In this document: piece by piece, positions 62,488 to 64,000 of the stretch | How positions within the stretch are numbered: the first letter of the stretch is position 1 | How the letters are laid out: each line of letters starts with the position of its first letter | DNA from: Rhynchopus sp. YZ270_cl-10 | Lineage: Eukaryota > Euglenozoa > Diplonemea > Diplonemida > Diplonemidae | NCBI GenBank assembly: GCA_964035575.1 | Contig: OZ037873.1 | Coordinates: forward strand, 558,001 to 622,000 | Length of the DNA stretch: 64,000 nt | Reading direction: 5' to 3' | The notes under the pieces: model-generated | What the model was told of the DNA's origin: nothing | Database searches by the model: none | The model's input: the letters and a program-made list of their open reading frames with translations, nothing else | Translations under genes and position numbers: made by a program

Positions 62488-62806
62488 TGGCGAAGCCACG
62501 GTACGCAACATTTCTAAAAAATGCGCTTACAATTGCACCTTTTTTTACAGCCAAACTATGTCATGGAAAGGATGTAATGCAAGCTTGCGCCGCAGGCGCA
62601 TGGTACGCTACTTTTTTCTTTGCCCTTATCCTTCTTTCTCACTCCTCATTGCTTCCCAAAGGTTCTGGCGAAGCCACGGTACGCAACATTTCTTTAAAAT
62701 GTTGACATAAAATGGCACTTTTGTTGGTAACTATCGTCCAGTTCCGTAAATTTTACTTCCATATTTTGCTAAAACGAAAGTTTCTAGCGAAGCCACGGTA
62801 CGCAAC
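62488..62806 (+). repeat. Cluster of hairpin plus GGTACGC motifs
   Basis: Four copies of a small motif lie here: TGGCGAAGCCACGGTACGCA at 62488 and again at 62666, a variant starting TAGCGAAGCC at 62785, and the GCGCCGCAGGCGC form at 62587-62611. Each is followed by AC and then a T-rich stretch. The same motif occurs in element G1 (5007-5031) and element F (44132-44156). The surrounding sequence may be another relative of those elements. Confidence 0.6.
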
Positions 62807-62809
62807 ATT

Positions 62810-63540
62810 TCTAAAAATTGCGCTTAAAATTGCCTACTATGTCGCGGGAAGGGTGGGTTGAAAGCTCGCGCCGCAGTGCATCTTCCTTTTCCGGTAAAAT
62901 AGAAGAAAATTGTCTTCTAAAAATAGATCTGTGGGGGGTAGGTGAGAGGTGGGCGGAGCCCCCACTCCTCACCTAACCCCACCCCAGCCTCAATCCAAAA
63001 CCCTGTATTTTTTTTTTGGTATTTTTTGAGCTGAGATTTTCAAAAAATACCAAAAATACCAGGGTCAACCGCTGTGATGCTCATTGTTTAGAACACAGGG
63101 CTATTTCTAAATATGGGGTCCGGAGTCCAAAATCCAATCCGGGACACAATTTTGGCAGATTTATTTTGGGCCAAAAACGTCTTCATTTACATTTTTGGGA
63201 TTCGCCCGTGCAGTGGTGGGGTCAATCTCGAAAATTGGATTTTTTGACCACTTAAATTTTGGGAAATATGAGCCCGGTCACTTATACGTGGGCCCATTTT
63301 CGGCTAAAATTTTCCTCAAAATCCGGGTTTGTAAAATTGACCCTTCTGTGAAGGAAGGTTGTGGAAAAGGGTCCTTATTTGCATTTTTGGAAGCCGCCCG
63401 TGCAGTGGTGGGGTCAATTTGCAGAATTGGGCAAGTTCTTGCAAGACAACGGGTAATGTTTGTTAGATCTAAGGAGGGAAGGGGAGCGTTTGTAGCTCAC
63501 ACAGCACCCCAAACCCTGGCCTCTCTGTCCACAGCACACA
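62810..63540. other. Non-coding stretch with MITE-related blocks
   Basis: Two copies of a GCCCGTGCAGTGGTGGGGTC block lie at about 63205-63224 and 63387-63410. They are related to the MITE at 16666-17257. I see no gene. Confidence 0.4.
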
Positions 63541-63547
63541 GCTCTTC

Positions 63548-63826
63548 CCCTGAGTTCCATTTGTGACTCAACATGCTGAGCGCATCTTCAGTACGATGGG
63601 TGGATGAGCGAGAAGAGGCGCAACTGGCTAGTTGCACCAAAGCTGCACAAGCTTGTGGTCGTAGCACGCAGTTTGCGCGAGAGCAAGCCGCCACAAGAGA
63701 ATGGTTGCAGGAGGAGAAGGAGCGTGCGGGAGCTATATTGACTGCGACGCGACAGCTGAGGACCCCAAGGTTGATGATGATGCTGAGCATCACGACTCTG
63801 ACATCAGTGAAGGCTCTTGGGACTAA
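63548..63826 (+). pseudogene. C-terminal relic of a hAT transposase
   Basis: One frame reads VPFVTQHAERIFSTMGG, the typical start of the hAT dimerisation helix. The continuation WMSEKRRNWLVAPKLHKLVV is in another frame, and a final acidic tail (DDDAEHHDSDISEGSWD, stop at 63824) in yet another. At least two frameshifts are present and the N-terminal two thirds are absent. This is a third hAT lineage in the window. Confidence 0.65.
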
Positions 63827-64000
63827 ACGCATACAGTCTTGTCCGTACCCATTTCTCCCACACAAGTCACCACCCCCTTGTGACTTGCCTGTAACAGTGG
63901 AAACGTTTCCCTCCCAGCCGCAAACCCGTTCAGTGTATCGTGAGCCACTGCAGTGACCCACTCACGCTCGACCCTGTCCCTCCTTGTAAACAGTTCGCCT

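Overview
The window looks like nuclear DNA of a free-living unicellular eukaryote, and a euglenozoan (possibly diplonemid-like) flagellate is my best guess. The reasons are: (1) almost every protein gene has a pyrimidine-rich tract and an AG a short way upstream of its ATG, followed by an A/C-rich leader, which is the look of spliced-leader acceptor sites; (2) two genes have ordinary cis-introns with GTATR donors, far more than kinetoplastids have; (3) gene families resemble those of euglenozoans (amastin-like four-TM proteins, BspA-type LRR proteins, ankyrin proteins, an LMBR1-type membrane protein). No spliced-leader, rRNA or tRNA gene was recognised, so the placement is an inference.

Layout. 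1-10.2 kb: two multi-exon host genes (a repeat-motif protein and a C2/multi-TM protein), with two hAT-like MITEs between them. 10.15-25.15 kb: a tandem segmental duplication, each unit carrying a ubiquitin-like/LRR gene (12 repeats in the first, 6 in the second) followed by a homopolymeric G tract. That tract was filled in unit 1 by a nest of transposons (complete hAT, two other TIR elements, a MITE, and a foldback element that is itself interrupted by a satellite-bearing element), and in unit 2 by one 1192-bp palindromic element. 25.3-33.0 kb: a small TIR element, then an apparently intact LINE whose ORF1 and ORF2 share one frame and are separated by a single UGA; ORF2 has OTU protease, APE endonuclease and reverse transcriptase domains. 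33.2-34.8 kb: an intact LMBR1-family membrane protein gene. 36.5-37.7 kb: a second copy of the 1192-bp palindrome. 38.4-40.7 kb: a long-TIR element full of older relics.

40.7-60.2 kb is a family-expansion zone: three copies of a head-to-head pair (zinc-finger gene on -, amastin-like gene on +), one large intact ankyrin gene (1021 aa) with two broken relatives, a broken third LRR gene and a small MGCC-acylated protein gene. A hAT deletion derivative with a clean 8-bp target duplication sits between the members of the third pair. 60.2-64 kb is simple repeats, hairpin-bearing repeats and transposase relics.

Biology. The host genes encode membrane or surface-type proteins and protein-interaction repeat proteins that gain and lose copies and repeat units quickly. 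The mobile DNA is dominated by TIR/foldback elements whose interiors are short-period repeats, several of which entered G:C homopolymer tracts.
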